In this document: piece after piece, positions 41,668 through 50,999 of the stretch
How the letters are laid out: each line of letters starts with the position of its first letter
How positions within the stretch are numbered: position 1 is the first letter of the stretch
Source: a virus
Length of the DNA stretch: 64,000 nt
IMG/VR virus record: IMGVR_UViG_3300028864_000014
Coordinates: 1-64,000 of that record
Reading direction: 5' to 3' (one strand)
Position numbers and translations under genes: made by a program
The notes under the pieces: generated by a model
Seen by the model: only the letters and a program-made list of their open reading frames with translations
Database searches by the model: none
What the model was told of the DNA's origin: nothing

Positions 41668-43512
41668 ATGGAATTATTAAGAGATTTTTACGTTGGAATA
41701 GTAGAAGAAAATATTGATTCAGCAAAAAAAGGTAGAATAAAAGTAAGAGTGCAAACATTATATCATGGAATTGATGTTAAAGATATTCCATGGGCTTATC
41801 CATTTGGAGATTTAAGTGGAAAAGAATTTTCTGTTCCAGCAATTGGTAAATTAGTTAATATTCTTTACTTATCAGATGATTTATATTCACCATATTATAT
41901 ATATTCAGAGAATAATAATATAAATTTACAAACTAGACTTAACGGGTTAAGTGATGATGAATATACAAGATTCACTGCATTATTATATGATGATAGAACA
42001 CAAATATATTCAGATGATACATCACTATCTCTTGATTATTATTATAATAAACTTTCATTAGAAAGAGATTCTATAAATTTAGAACTTAAAGACAATACTC
42101 AAACATTAAATTTAGGATCAAAAAACGCAGGTCAAGAAGCAGTATTAGGCACAAGATTTTTTGATTGGATGGATAAATTTATAAATGAATTTAGAAGCGT
42201 AACATCAATGATTGATAGTATTGGAGGACCACTAATAAAGACAAAACTTGATATGATATGTGATGAGTACACAGCGATAAGAGAAGATTTTGTATCAAGA
42301 AATGTTAAAATTGTTGATAATGGAGCTGTTAGTTCAGCGGAAAGACCATCAGAAACATTTAGTTCAGTAAATGACACTGATTTGATAATGCCAAATGATG
42401 CTGATTATGCAAACTTATTAAATCGTATAAATATGTTAAACTCCGCTGGATGTGAAGAATTAAAATCAAACACTGCAACAGATTATATACCAACAAGTTC
42501 AGAAATGGTTCTTCCATTATTAGGTGTTAGAGTATCATGTAGATTTGGACCAAGACAACTTAAAGGAGAAGGAGTGACATTTCATGCAGGATTAGATATA
42601 GCAGCACCAATAGGAACTGTTGTGGTAAGTTCATTTGACGGTATTGTAGTATCAGCATCATTTGATAGTCAATATGGAGGAGGAAACACAATTGTAATAA
42701 AACACACAAATGGTTTCAAAACTGGATATTGTCATTTGAGTAAAATGTTAGTCAATGCAAATTCAATTGTAAAAACAGGAAATCCAATAGGCTTAGTAGG
42801 AAACACTGGAGGACACACGACAGGACCACATTTACATTTCTCAGTAACTACTCCAGCAAATAAAAAAGTTGATCCCGAATTATATTTTGAATGGCCAGTA
42901 AGAAAAGGAGATGCTCAAAAAGGTTCAAATACAGGAAAAGGAGAATATAAAGGTAGTTCATATTCTGCATCATCATCAAGCATACCATGTGATGTAAACA
43001 ATAATATATCATTGGAAGATATATACGGCTCTCCTATAGTTATTGGTGATTCTGTTAGTGCAGAGTTAGCTAAAAAATCAGCAGATTCATATTTGGGTAG
43101 AAAAATGAGTGAAACAGAATGGAATATGTTAATAAGAGCGGTATACGCAGAAGCATCCCATAATACTGAAGAAAGAGCTTGGTGTATGGCTGTAATGTTA
43201 AATAGAGCTAGAACAAAAGGAGGATCAAATAGTGTATATTCTATATTGACAGCAAAAAATCAATTTCAATCTGTCACTGGAACAAATGCAAATGGACACA
43301 GACCAAGTAAAAATTTTACAGATGGTCCAAATGCTAAAAATCAAAAAAGTATATTTCAGTCTGCAATTTATATATTATCAAAAGTTCCTAAAAATATAGT
43401 AAAATTCACAGCAGCATCATCAAAAGCGTATGGAGCAGGAACTAATATTGGATATAGAAACAAATTACTTGCAAGTGGTGGAGTAACAATAGGCGGAACA
43501 GTATTTGCATAA
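41668..43512 (+). CDS. Tail spike/lysin: gp5-like OB fold + M23 peptidase + SleB-type hydrolase
   Basis: 614 residues. Residues 1-85 are a gp5/VgrG-type OB fold (RDFYVGIVEENIDSAKKGRI...VPAIGKLVNILYLSDD). About 285-400 is an M23 zinc endopeptidase with HAGLD near 306 and HLH near 390 plus the GNTGGHTTGPH loop. About 445-600 is a SleB-like cell wall hydrolase (MLIRAVYAEASHNTEERAWC...VMLNRAR). T4 gp5 instead has a lysozyme domain. Together these would cut peptide cross-links and glycan strands as the tail tip crosses the periplasm. Last gene of the baseplate operon. Confidence 0.85.
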   Translation: MELLRDFYVGIVEENIDSAKKGRIKVRVQTLYHGIDVKDIPWAYPFGDLSGKEFSVPAIGKLVNILYLSDDLYSPYYIYSENNNINLQTRLNGLSDDEYTRFTALLYDDRTQIYSDDTSLSLDYYYNKLSLERDSINLELKDNTQTLNLGSKNAGQEAVLGTRFFDWMDKFINEFRSVTSMIDSIGGPLIKTKLDMICDEYTAIREDFVSRNVKIVDNGAVSSAERPSETFSSVNDTDLIMPNDADYANLLNRINMLNSAGCEELKSNTATDYIPTSSEMVLPLLGVRVSCRFGPRQLKGEGVTFHAGLDIAAPIGTVVVSSFDGIVVSASFDSQYGGGNTIVIKHTNGFKTGYCHLSKMLVNANSIVKTGNPIGLVGNTGGHTTGPHLHFSVTTPANKKVDPELYFEWPVRKGDAQKGSNTGKGEYKGSSYSASSSSIPCDVNNNISLEDIYGSPIVIGDSVSAELAKKSADSYLGRKMSETEWNMLIRAVYAEASHNTEERAWCMAVMLNRARTKGGSNSVYSILTAKNQFQSVTGTNANGHRPSKNFTDGPNAKNQKSIFQSAIYILSKVPKNIVKFTAASSKAYGAGTNIGYRNKLLASGGVTIGGTVFA

Positions 43513-43569
43513 AATCTATAAAACTTTTTTTATAAATATTTATATAACTCCATAAATAATTTTTTATAA

Positions 43570-44547
43570 ATGACAATATTTAAAAATAAAAAAATATTAA
43601 TCATAGGAGATGTTATGCTCGATTCTTATTTTTTTGGTAATGTTGATAGAATTTCACCAGAAGCACCTGTACCAATTGTAGATATAATAAAAAAAGAAAA
43701 TAAATTAGGCGGAGCTGCAAACGTAGCATACAACATAAAAAATCTTGGTGGTACTCCTATATTATGCTCAGTTATCGGTAAAGATAATAATGGAGATGCA
43801 ATATTATCTTTATTGAAAGAAAAAGAAATATCAACAAATTATATTATTCAATCTAGCATCAGAATAACTACAAACAAAACCAGAATAATTGGAAATAAAT
43901 GCCAAATTTTAAGAATAGATGAAGAAATAACTGAAGATTTAAATAATGAATCAGATAACCTAATTTCATTGGTTATCTCAACAATAGAAAATGAACATGT
44001 AGATTGCGTGTTATTTCAAGATTATGATAAAGGAGTATTAAATGAAAACATAATAAAAATTATAATCGAAAAAGCAAATTCATTAGGAATTTCTATATTA
44101 GTAGATCCTAAGAAAAAAAATTTCAACTATTACGAAAATATTAAACTATTCAAACCAAATTTTAAGGAATTCAAAGAAAGTATTAATTTAAATATATCAG
44201 ATAAAAATGAACTACTTAAAGAAGGATCCATTATACTTCATAATAAAGGAATAAATATTATATTTATTACACTATCAGAAAATGGTATATTTATTTCTTA
44301 TAAAAAAGAAGGTAAAATAATAAGTAAGATAATACCTACAACACAAAGAAACATAATTGATGTGTCTGGTGCTGGTGATTCTGTTATATCTGTTTTATCA
44401 ATGTTAATTAATGATATAGAAATAGAAGAGATAGCAAAAATTTCAAATTTAGCAGGAGGAATTGCATGTGAAAAAGTTGGAGTAGTTTCAATTGATAAAA
44501 ATAGATTACTAAATGAATATTATAATGATTCAAACAATACAAAATGA
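43570..44547 (+). CDS. PfkB-family sugar kinase, HldE kinase-domain-like
   Basis: 325 residues, the size of a free-standing HldA or HldE N-terminal kinase. Motifs: GDVMLDSYFFGNVDRISPEA near 14 and PVPIVD, GGAANVAYNIKNLGG near 48, and the catalytic DVSGAGDSV near 263. HldE kinases phosphorylate D-glycero-D-manno-heptose 7-phosphate for LPS core synthesis. No nucleotidyltransferase domain is fused. It could alter heptose metabolism, LPS or ADP-heptose in the infected cell. Confidence 0.82.
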   Translation: MTIFKNKKILIIGDVMLDSYFFGNVDRISPEAPVPIVDIIKKENKLGGAANVAYNIKNLGGTPILCSVIGKDNNGDAILSLLKEKEISTNYIIQSSIRITTNKTRIIGNKCQILRIDEEITEDLNNESDNLISLVISTIENEHVDCVLFQDYDKGVLNENIIKIIIEKANSLGISILVDPKKKNFNYYENIKLFKPNFKEFKESINLNISDKNELLKEGSIILHNKGINIIFITLSENGIFISYKKEGKIISKIIPTTQRNIIDVSGAGDSVISVLSMLINDIEIEEIAKISNLAGGIACEKVGVVSIDKNRLLNEYYNDSNNTK

Positions 44548-44845
44548 AATATACAAATTATTAGATGATTTAATTATATCTGAAAATAATAGTAATTCAA
44601 GGTACATGATAAAATCTTATATATCTAATATTCTAAATAAAAATATATCTAATAACAATATAAATTTATATAAAGTTATATGCGATGAAACAAACAACAT
44701 AGAAATAGACTCCATATATATAGACGTTTATATTTTTATACATAATAGTAATTGCTCAACTGTAATTAGTTTTTTTAAAAATGTTAATAAAATAAGCAGA
44801 TTGAGAAAATTAAGAAAAGATAAGCTAAAAAAAATATACAAATGA
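44525..44845 (+). CDS. Hypothetical small protein
   Basis: 106 residues from the ATG at 44525 (an upstream in-frame ATG at 44513 adds four residues). It overlaps the kinase end in another frame. Asn/Ile/Lys-rich, ending in a basic KLRKDKLKKIYK. No domain recognised. First of four overlapping small genes. Confidence 0.6.
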   Translation: MIQTIQNEIYKLLDDLIISENNSNSRYMIKSYISNILNKNISNNNINLYKVICDETNNIEIDSIYIDVYIFIHNSNCSTVISFFKNVNKISRLRKLRKDKLKKIYK

Positions 44846-45042
44846 CAGCATCAGAACTTGATAATATAGCATATGGTTTATATTTAAAATATATAAATGA
44901 AATGTTGATAAATAAAAATATTGAGCACATAAAAATAGAAGAATTTATAAATTATAAAAAAATTTTCATATCTTTTTATAAAGATGCAAACATATTTTTA
45001 AGAAAAGAAAAAATAAATAACATAAATGAAAAATTATTATGA
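44842..45042 (+). CDS. Hypothetical small protein
   Basis: 66 residues, helical, no domain recognised. It overlaps its neighbours by 4 and 17 bp, which indicates a compact co-translated series. Confidence 0.55.
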   Translation: MTASELDNIAYGLYLKYINEMLINKNIEHIKIEEFINYKKIFISFYKDANIFLRKEKINNINEKLL

Positions 45043-45316
45043 AGATGAAGAATCTGGATATGAAGATGAAGATGAATATGATGCAGAAAATAATCCAATA
45101 GAAGAAATTATAGATAAGTTGAATTTTTGTAGATTAGATTATTATAAACTTTACAAAAAAGATTTTAAAATTGCATCCATACGATTAAGACAGAATTTAG
45201 AATTTGTAATACAAACATCTAAACAACTAAAAAGGGATGCTCTTAAACACAGAAAAGAAATTGAAGAAAGACAAAGATTAGCAATAGAAGAAGCAAAAAA
45301 TGAAGGAATATTATAA
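45026..45316 (+). CDS. Small acidic/helical protein
   Basis: 96 residues. The first 30 residues are strongly acidic and Tyr-containing (YYEDEESGYEDEDEY); the rest is a basic helix (KQLKRDALKHRKEIEERQRL), possibly coiled coil. Overlaps both neighbours. No family recognised. Confidence 0.58.
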   Translation: MKNYYEDEESGYEDEDEYDAENNPIEEIIDKLNFCRLDYYKLYKKDFKIASIRLRQNLEFVIQTSKQLKRDALKHRKEIEERQRLAIEEAKNEGIL

Positions 45317-45822
45317 TGACAAATGAATGGCTTAAGATTAAAGTAATTAGAGATATAAAAAATATCAAAAGAAATCAAAAATTATCTGGTATGTCATTAT
45401 ACACAATAAGAGACAAATATAGCATAACTTCAAAATTTACTAAAGAATATAGAAATCTAATAGAATTGATAAACAACTCATTAATAAAATGTGATAATAC
45501 TAATATTTCAGAATCATATTTAAATAGTATTGATTTTGATTTATTCACAGAAGTATCAAAATTAAATAATGTAACAATAATAGACCAACCATCATTTATA
45601 TACGGTTCAATGAAAAATAATAATATAATTACACATCAAAGTAGTGTCATATCTTACGAAGGTGATCAATTAAATCACATAAAACATTCTAATAATAGTA
45701 TTTATCTATATCAGATAGAAAAAAATTATGCAAGATTCAAAGAAATGAGTGATAATAAATTCTTCAAAATTAATATAAAAAATAAATTAAATAATTTAAG
45801 AATCAATGATAGTTTAATCTAA
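45316..45822 (+). CDS. Hypothetical protein
   Basis: 168 residues, soluble, beta and helix mix, no domain recognised. Start overlaps the stop of the preceding gene by one base, and its end overlaps the convergent GGCT-like gene by 9 bp. By position it may belong to the tail-assembly region. Confidence 0.6.
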   Translation: MTNEWLKIKVIRDIKNIKRNQKLSGMSLYTIRDKYSITSKFTKEYRNLIELINNSLIKCDNTNISESYLNSIDFDLFTEVSKLNNVTIIDQPSFIYGSMKNNNIITHQSSVISYEGDQLNHIKHSNNSIYLYQIEKNYARFKEMSDNKFFKINIKNKLNNLRINDSLI

Positions 45823-46263
45823 TGTATTGGTATTTGACAATTTTTCATAGTAATCAGGACTAAATATATCTTTACCTTCCAAAATATATTTTAGGTAATT
45901 CTTATCAGGTAATATATTTTTTCTAACCATAGATGAATTAGCAACATAAATTAATGCTCTAACTTTTTCGTCATCACAAAAAACATCAATTTCTTCTCTT
46001 GTATAATGCATGGGATGTCCTTCAAATTTATCTATTCTTTTAATATCAGACTCTTCAATCTCATATAACGCACCTTCGACAATATCATCATCAGATGGAA
46101 TAACATTAGCAAATCCTAAATAACAATTTTTCTTAGATACTTTATTAAAAACTAATTTATAATTTTCTAACGTTGCGAATTTTCTTGATGAAAAATTAAT
46201 ATTTCTTTCATTTTTCATTCTATACTCAGATATATTACTACCATATGCAAAATATTTTATCAT
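45814..46263 (-). CDS. Gamma-glutamylcyclotransferase-like (GGCT/AIG2) protein
   Basis: 149 residues, the size of the family. The N-terminal FAYGSNIS is the substrate-binding YGSN motif, and DKFEGHPMHY near 95 holds the expected catalytic Glu. Family members cyclise gamma-glutamyl amines or peptides. In a phage it may act on a modified amino acid or glutathione-like metabolite. It is a single minus-strand gene among plus-strand genes. A TTTTAATATATAAA element lies 19 bp upstream. Confidence 0.8.
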   Translation of the reverse strand: MIKYFAYGSNISEYRMKNERNINFSSRKFATLENYKLVFNKVSKKNCYLGFANVIPSDDDIVEGALYEIEESDIKRIDKFEGHPMHYTREEIDVFCDDEKVRALIYVANSSMVRKNILPDKNYLKYILEGKDIFSPDYYEKLSNTNTLD

Positions 46264-46281
46264 TATTACTTAATTATTTTT

Positions 46282-46295
46282 TTTATATATTAAAA
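46282..46295 (-). promoter_or_regulatory. TTTTAATATATAAA element
   Basis: Minus-strand element 19 bp upstream of the GGCT-like gene, in the same class as the other AT-only boxes. Confidence 0.4.
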
Positions 46296-46367
46296 AATAT
46301 CAGTTCAATGAATATGAATAAACAATTCATTTTTTTTATAATACAAAAAATAAAATAATATCATATA

Positions 46368-46802
46368 ATGAGCACAACAATTAACAATATAGATTTTGAT
46401 ATCACAAATCTAAAAATAACAAACAACTCATTACCAATACAATTTAGTGGTGGGAGACTACAACATTATACCAATATGCAAAGTTCTACAATAGAAATGA
46501 CAGCAACAACATCATTAAATAACTTCGAAAAATTAAAAGATTGGTGCTTCAGTGATCAATATAATTATAAATCAGTTCATAAAGTTAATACTGATTACAA
46601 CGGTAGAATATTAAATGGAGTATTTCCTGTAAAATTTGAAATTAATCAAGATTACAATTTAATAGAAACTGATTTCTCTGTTGACTATGTATATTATGAT
46701 GATGATTTAATTAAAGCAATAAGAAAGAAGGAAGAAAGAAAGAAAAGAAAAGATAAGATAAATAAATTAAATCATATTTGTGAATTAAGTAATAAAATTT
46801 AA
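46368..46802 (+). CDS. Hypothetical, possibly structural, protein
   Basis: 144 residues. Beta-rich N-terminal 110 residues (SLPIQFSGGRLQHYTNM...TIEMTATTSL), then a basic tail (KKEERKKRKDKINK). No family recognised. First of four plus-strand genes with overlaps or short gaps. Confidence 0.6.
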   Translation: MSTTINNIDFDITNLKITNNSLPIQFSGGRLQHYTNMQSSTIEMTATTSLNNFEKLKDWCFSDQYNYKSVHKVNTDYNGRILNGVFPVKFEINQDYNLIETDFSVDYVYYDDDLIKAIRKKEERKKRKDKINKLNHICELSNKI

Positions 46803-46809
46803 TATTTAT

Positions 46810-47175
46810 ATGCTAGTTTCAAACAAAATAAATTTCAAAAAATATATCATAAATATAAAAATATATGATATGTTATTCAAATTATCAGATATTATATTTT
46901 ATGGTGATTACATAAAAATATCAGCAACAACATCTAATGAAAATTATAAATTTATAAGCAATTTATTAGATTATAGCATCAATTCTCACATAAAAAAACA
47001 AGATGTGACAATATATAAAGACACAAAAATACTTGGTATTTCTATAATAGATTTTGATTTCAACCAATGGAATATGAATGTTGAATTCAATGCTGAACGC
47101 ATAATAGGTGATATCGAAAACAGCTTAATTCAGTTAGAAAGAAAAGAAAAAATTAAAAAAATAAATAATATATGA
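46810..47175 (+). CDS. Hypothetical protein
   Basis: 121 residues, beta-rich, Ile/Lys/Asn-rich. It has a YIKISATTSNENYKFISNLL stretch similar in kind to the preceding protein's TIEMTATTSLNNFEKL, so the two may be diverged paralogues. It overlaps the next gene by four bases. Confidence 0.6.
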   Translation: MLVSNKINFKKYIINIKIYDMLFKLSDIIFYGDYIKISATTSNENYKFISNLLDYSINSHIKKQDVTIYKDTKILGISIIDFDFNQWNMNVEFNAERIIGDIENSLIQLERKEKIKKINNI

Positions 47176-47528
47176 AAGATGACATATGCAGTGACAATTT
47201 CAGTAGATATGGACAAAAATATTCTGAATTGATATTAAAATATCTAAATATTAAATATTATCATTCAAGAATCGATTGGTCAATATTGATAATAATTAAA
47301 AATGATGATTATTTATTGCGTAGTATATTAGACAATTTTTTTTATTTTGAAAAAATAACTAATTTAGATGATGATACATTTTTAAACTATTATTCTATAG
47401 AAATAGACAATGAAAACACACATGTCTTAAAAATTGTAGATTTTTCAACTAATGTTTTTAAATCATATAAGAAAATTCTAAGAAAAATTAAATTAAAATT
47501 TATAGAAGGATGTCAAAAATATTCATAA
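47172..47528 (+). CDS. Hypothetical protein
   Basis: 118 residues, no domain recognised, ending in a basic segment (KKILRKIKLKFIEGCQKYS). ATGA-type overlap with the gene before and a 19-bp overlap with the phosphoesterase-like gene after. Confidence 0.58.
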   Translation: MKDDICSDNFSRYGQKYSELILKYLNIKYYHSRIDWSILIIIKNDDYLLRSILDNFFYFEKITNLDDDTFLNYYSIEIDNENTHVLKIVDFSTNVFKSYKKILRKIKLKFIEGCQKYS

Positions 47529-48490
47529 TAAGTAACACAAATTTTAATATATCTAAAAATATATCAGCAAAAGATTGGCTTAAAAATATGGAGATTTATT
47601 ATAACAATGAATTTATTCCATATCTAACAGAAAATGTAAAACCAAATGATATTCTAATTCATTTAGGTAACTTTCTATACAAATCAAAGAATATTGATTT
47701 GACTGTTCTAAATTTCATACAAAAATTATTTGAAAGAATATCAGAAATTTTACCTGTTTATATAATAGAAGGAGAAAATGATAAACTATCACTTAACATA
47801 CTTAAAAATTTCAAAAACATAGAAGTAATTAATGAGCCTACTCAAATAAAATTATTAGTTGAACAAGTATTCACAATATTACCATATAATACAAAAATTG
47901 AAGATATTGATAAATTTGAATCAGATATATGTTTCTTCAATTTTGACTATTTAAATTCATCAAAAAAAGACATCATCATAAACAAATTAAGAAAATTTAA
48001 AAAGTGTTATAATGGATTTTATGATAAAAATGGTGTAGTAAAAAACATAAAAAATTTAGGATCACCATACAATACAGAAAGTGATGAAACCAAAGGATTC
48101 ATCATACTTGATGTTTATAATGATAAAGATAAATTTGTAAAAAATAAAATAAGTCCAAATTTCAAAAAGATTTCAATAAATTCCGAATCAGATTTAAATA
48201 TTAATAAAGAAATATTTAATAATAATTATGTTAGTCTTAATATAAATAAAAAAATATTAATTGACAACAAAATCAAAATAGATATGTTAATTTCAGAAAA
48301 TGACATAGTGAATATAAGTTATTCAGATGATGAAATAATAAAAGATAAGGAAGATATATTGGAATTAAATGAAAGTTCATTATCATTAAATGAAATGGTG
48401 ATTGACTATATAAACAAATCAGATTCTATCAATAAAAATAAAATATTAGAAGAATTTAAAACCATAATAGAATTAAATAAAAAAAAGTGA
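47510..48490 (+). CDS. Calcineurin-like phosphoesterase fold, degenerate active site
   Basis: 326 residues. The N-terminal 200 residues follow the SbcD/MPE order: KIFIISNTNFN in place of DxH, DILIHLGNFLYKS in place of GDxxD, VYIIEGENDK in place of GNHD, and a late GSP...GFIILDV strand. The Asp and His metal ligands are mostly replaced by Asn or other residues, so hydrolysis is doubtful. The C-terminal 100 residues are extra. Possibly a structural or regulatory relative of phage gp47. Its stop lies inside a bidirectional terminator. Confidence 0.6.
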   Translation: MSKIFIISNTNFNISKNISAKDWLKNMEIYYNNEFIPYLTENVKPNDILIHLGNFLYKSKNIDLTVLNFIQKLFERISEILPVYIIEGENDKLSLNILKNFKNIEVINEPTQIKLLVEQVFTILPYNTKIEDIDKFESDICFFNFDYLNSSKKDIIINKLRKFKKCYNGFYDKNGVVKNIKNLGSPYNTESDETKGFIILDVYNDKDKFVKNKISPNFKKISINSESDLNINKEIFNNNYVSLNINKKILIDNKIKIDMLISENDIVNISYSDDEIIKDKEDILELNESSLSLNEMVIDYINKSDSINKNKILEEFKTIIELNKKK

Positions 48491-48512
48491 TTTCAATTGA
48501 AATCACTTTTTT
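48481..48512. terminator. Bidirectional terminator
   Basis: Perfect palindrome built on AAAAAAGTGATTTCAA and its complement, between convergent genes. It overlaps the stop codon of the phosphoesterase-like gene. Confidence 0.87.
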
Positions 48513-48516
48513 ATGG

Positions 48517-48702
48517 TCATATTTGTATTCTTGATAAAATTGCTAATAATCCAAAAACTTTAAGAAGCCAAATAACCAAAATGATAATAACTACAATGTT
48601 CAAGATATTTTTTATTTTGGCATCCATAGGAATATACGAATTCACCAACCATAAAATAATACCAACCACGATCAAAACCAATAATACTGTTAATATAGAC
48701 AT
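48517..48702 (-). CDS. Thivi_2564-type two-helix membrane protein
   Basis: 61 residues: MSILTVLLVLIVVGIILWLV, then NSYIPMDAKIKNILN, then IVVIIILVIWLLKVFGLL. This short two-helix layout with the NxYIPMDxxxKxIL loop is a common small membrane protein family in bacteria and phages (Thivi_2564-like). Role unknown. A TTTTATATATATAATA element is 8 bp upstream. The plus-strand frame across it is a shadow. Confidence 0.82.
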   Translation of the reverse strand: MSILTVLLVLIVVGIILWLVNSYIPMDAKIKNILNIVVIIILVIWLLKVFGLLAILSRIQI

Positions 48703-48709
48703 AGTTTTT

Positions 48710-48725
48710 TATTATATATATAAAA
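48710..48725 (-). promoter_or_regulatory. TTTTATATATATAATA element
   Basis: Minus-strand AT-only box immediately upstream of the two-helix membrane protein gene. Confidence 0.42.
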
Positions 48726-48778
48726 TGTGAAATATGTTAAATAGCCAAATAAAAAATGATTTCAATTGAAATATTTTG

Positions 48779-49162
48779 TTAATATGTGAATATTTTATCT
48801 CTTAATTTTTTACATTCTAAATACTCTTCAGTGTTCAATTTTTCTACATAATTTTTAAAATCTATATAAATATCTGGAAATTTCACACCTTCATCTGTAC
48901 TAGGTTGTTTACGATCATAATGATATTTTAAGGACCATTCTTCATTAATACTATCAAAATATTTAATAATATCATCTTTACATGTGAAATAATTTATCAT
49001 AAATTGATATGGATTTTTAAATTCTTTTTTTATACCCATTTTAGCCAATTCTATCATATCTTCAAGTTCTTGTTCTGCATTTATATCATCTTTATGAGAT
49101 AAAATTTCATCTATATTTTTAAACATATTGACTACTGTATCAAAAATTTCTATATTCATCAT
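48779..49162 (-). CDS. Hypothetical protein
   Basis: 127 residues, acidic, helical, no domain recognised. It is 14 bp downstream of the AAA ATPase on the same strand and may be its partner. Confidence 0.62.
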   Translation of the reverse strand: MMNIEIFDTVVNMFKNIDEILSHKDDINAEQELEDMIELAKMGIKKEFKNPYQFMINYFTCKDDIIKYFDSINEEWSLKYHYDRKQPSTDEGVKFPDIYIDFKNYVEKLNTEEYLECKKLRDKIFTY

Positions 49163-49176
49163 TTTTAGTTTTTTAT

Positions 49177-50328
49177 TTAAAATCCTATTTTATTAGTATC
49201 ATTATCTGAATCAATTAATTGCTTTCCACCATCAACTTCTTCATAAATATCAGCCAATGTAGCGGGTTCATTGTATTTTTTATTCAATCCTATATGTTCA
49301 GATAGTTTAGTTGCTTGCTTAGATGTCAATTTTTTAAACTTACAATCAACCATAAGTCTTCCTTTTCTTAACAATGCCTTATCTATTATCTTTTTATCTA
49401 CATTAAATGTTGCTATTATTTGCATATCCATATGATCATTTAATAATCCATCACTAATATTCAAAATATTACTAACAGCTTGATTTCTTTCTTCTTGAGG
49501 AGATGTCAATATTGATTCTGCATCTTCCAATAATAATATAGCATTTTTAAATTTTGAAATAAATGATATTAATCCAGGACTTGCTATATCCATCATCAAA
49601 AATGATGGAACATAAATTATAGTTTTTTCATTTGCTAATTCAGAAACAAGTTTACGAAGATACATAGTTTTTCCACAGCCTTCTAATCCATGAAATAAAA
49701 ATAATCCATGTTTATTTTTTTTTATTTTTTTTAATATTTCTACGTGTTTATCAACAAAAGAGTCACCATAATTTAAATCTATATCAATATCATAATCTTT
49801 TATTGAAGCAGGATGTAATTCATAGCCCATTGAATTGGATGCTATTATAAAAAAGGTTTTATTTATTGGTTGAACAAATACAATATCTCTAAGTTCATTA
49901 GATATAGTATCTACGTATTCTATTGCATCTGAATCAAAGTATATCAACAAATCTGATATTTTATTTTTTTGTGATTCTTCTGTGTCATATAATTGAATAT
50001 CATTTATTTTTTCTTCATCATAGAATTGAATAATAAGTTTAAATGGCTTATCAACTTTAATTATATATTTATAACTTTTTTCAACTCTATTCTTAGTATC
50101 AGAATGTACATCACAAAAAAACGTAATATTTTCAGGTTTCAATTTAAATTTATTATTTATATATTTCCAAAAGTCATCTGAATATATTTGATCGCTTAAA
50201 AAAAGTCTATTTACAATTTTTCCAAATTCAGTGAGAGAATAAACATCCTCTCTTCTATCTAATGCTTGATCTGTTAATAGATAAGGTGGTAATTTATTCG
50301 ATATTGATTTTTCATTCATATCACTCAT
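49177..50328 (-). CDS. AAA ATPase (BCS1/proteasomal-like)
   Basis: 383 residues. An N-terminal 190-residue unknown domain is followed by one AAA module with Walker A GLEGCGKT near 215, Walker B AILLLEDAES near 265, and a sensor/Arg-finger region (IIATFNVDKKIIDKALLRKGR near 308). Similar phage ATPases are of the BCS1 type. Substrate remodelling role unknown. Confidence 0.8.
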   Translation of the reverse strand: MSDMNEKSISNKLPPYLLTDQALDRREDVYSLTEFGKIVNRLFLSDQIYSDDFWKYINNKFKLKPENITFFCDVHSDTKNRVEKSYKYIIKVDKPFKLIIQFYDEEKINDIQLYDTEESQKNKISDLLIYFDSDAIEYVDTISNELRDIVFVQPINKTFFIIASNSMGYELHPASIKDYDIDIDLNYGDSFVDKHVEILKKIKKNKHGLFLFHGLEGCGKTMYLRKLVSELANEKTIIYVPSFLMMDIASPGLISFISKFKNAILLLEDAESILTSPQEERNQAVSNILNISDGLLNDHMDMQIIATFNVDKKIIDKALLRKGRLMVDCKFKKLTSKQATKLSEHIGLNKKYNEPATLADIYEEVDGGKQLIDSDNDTNKIGF

Positions 50329-50382
50329 TATTATAATACTTTATTTTAAATAATATATGATATAATTTTTTAATAGTTTATT

Positions 50383-50394
50383 TTTAATATATAG
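50383..50394 (+). promoter_or_regulatory. TTTAATATATAG element before tagged gene array
   Basis: Lies 7 bp upstream of the first ATG of the 50402-53883 array and matches the box at 1072-1083 except for the last base. Confidence 0.4.
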
Positions 50395-50401
50395 ATTAAC
50401 T

Positions 50402-50680
50402 ATGAGATACATAAAAACATTTGAAGATAAATCAGATAAAATAGAAGTAGGAGACTATGTTATCATTAAAAATAATACAGCATGTCATCCGAAATTTAAT
50501 CATTTTTTTATAAATCCTTGTGAAGTCACATCATTAGATAATTCAGCAATTGATGGACACAACATAAAATTAAAATGTAAAACAGATAATATATGGTGGA
50601 AGAAAACAGACATCTATTATCATTCAAAAAGAAAAGAAGATGTAGAATCAATTTTAAATACAAGAAAATTCAATTTATGA
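50402..50680 (+). CDS. Tagged small protein (MRYIKTFED...RKFNL)
   Basis: 92 residues, head MRYIKTFEDK, tail TRKFNL. The body (KIEVGDYVIIKNN...CEVTSLDN...IKLKCK) has the look of a small SH3/KOW-like barrel. First gene of a nine-gene plus-strand array of tagged genes. Confidence 0.75.
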   Translation: MRYIKTFEDKSDKIEVGDYVIIKNNTACHPKFNHFFINPCEVTSLDNSAIDGHNIKLKCKTDNIWWKKTDIYYHSKRKEDVESILNTRKFNL

Positions 50681-50690
50681 GAAAAATCAT

Positions 50691-50999
50691 ATGAAAAATA
50701 TTAGATTATATGAAGAATATATAATCACAAACTATGAAGTTGGTGATTACATTTTATTTAAAGATGATTATCTAAAGTTCTGGAAGAAAAATAAATCTGG
50801 AATATCTAATGATGTTTTCAAATTTGCAAAAATAACTGGATTAAACGCAAAAAATGATGATAGATATATTCTTGAAGTAATAGAAGATAATGATATAGTT
50901 ACATATTATTTAGAAGAAAAATATTTTGAAAGAAAATTAACATCAGAAGAAATAGAAGAATTTGAAATAACAAAAAAGTCATTAAAATTTAATATATGA
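50691..50999 (+). CDS. Tagged small protein (MKNIRLYEE...LKFNI)
   Basis: 102 residues, head MKNIRLYEEY, tail SLKFNI. Body again starts with a barrel-like YEVGDYILFKDD. The stop overlaps the next ATG (ATGA). Confidence 0.75.
   Translation: MKNIRLYEEYIITNYEVGDYILFKDDYLKFWKKNKSGISNDVFKFAKITGLNAKNDDRYILEVIEDNDIVTYYLEEKYFERKLTSEEIEEFEITKKSLKFNI

Noticed and set aside
48497-48730. 77-codon plus-strand frame
   Set aside because: It is antisense to the clear two-helix membrane protein at 48517-48702.
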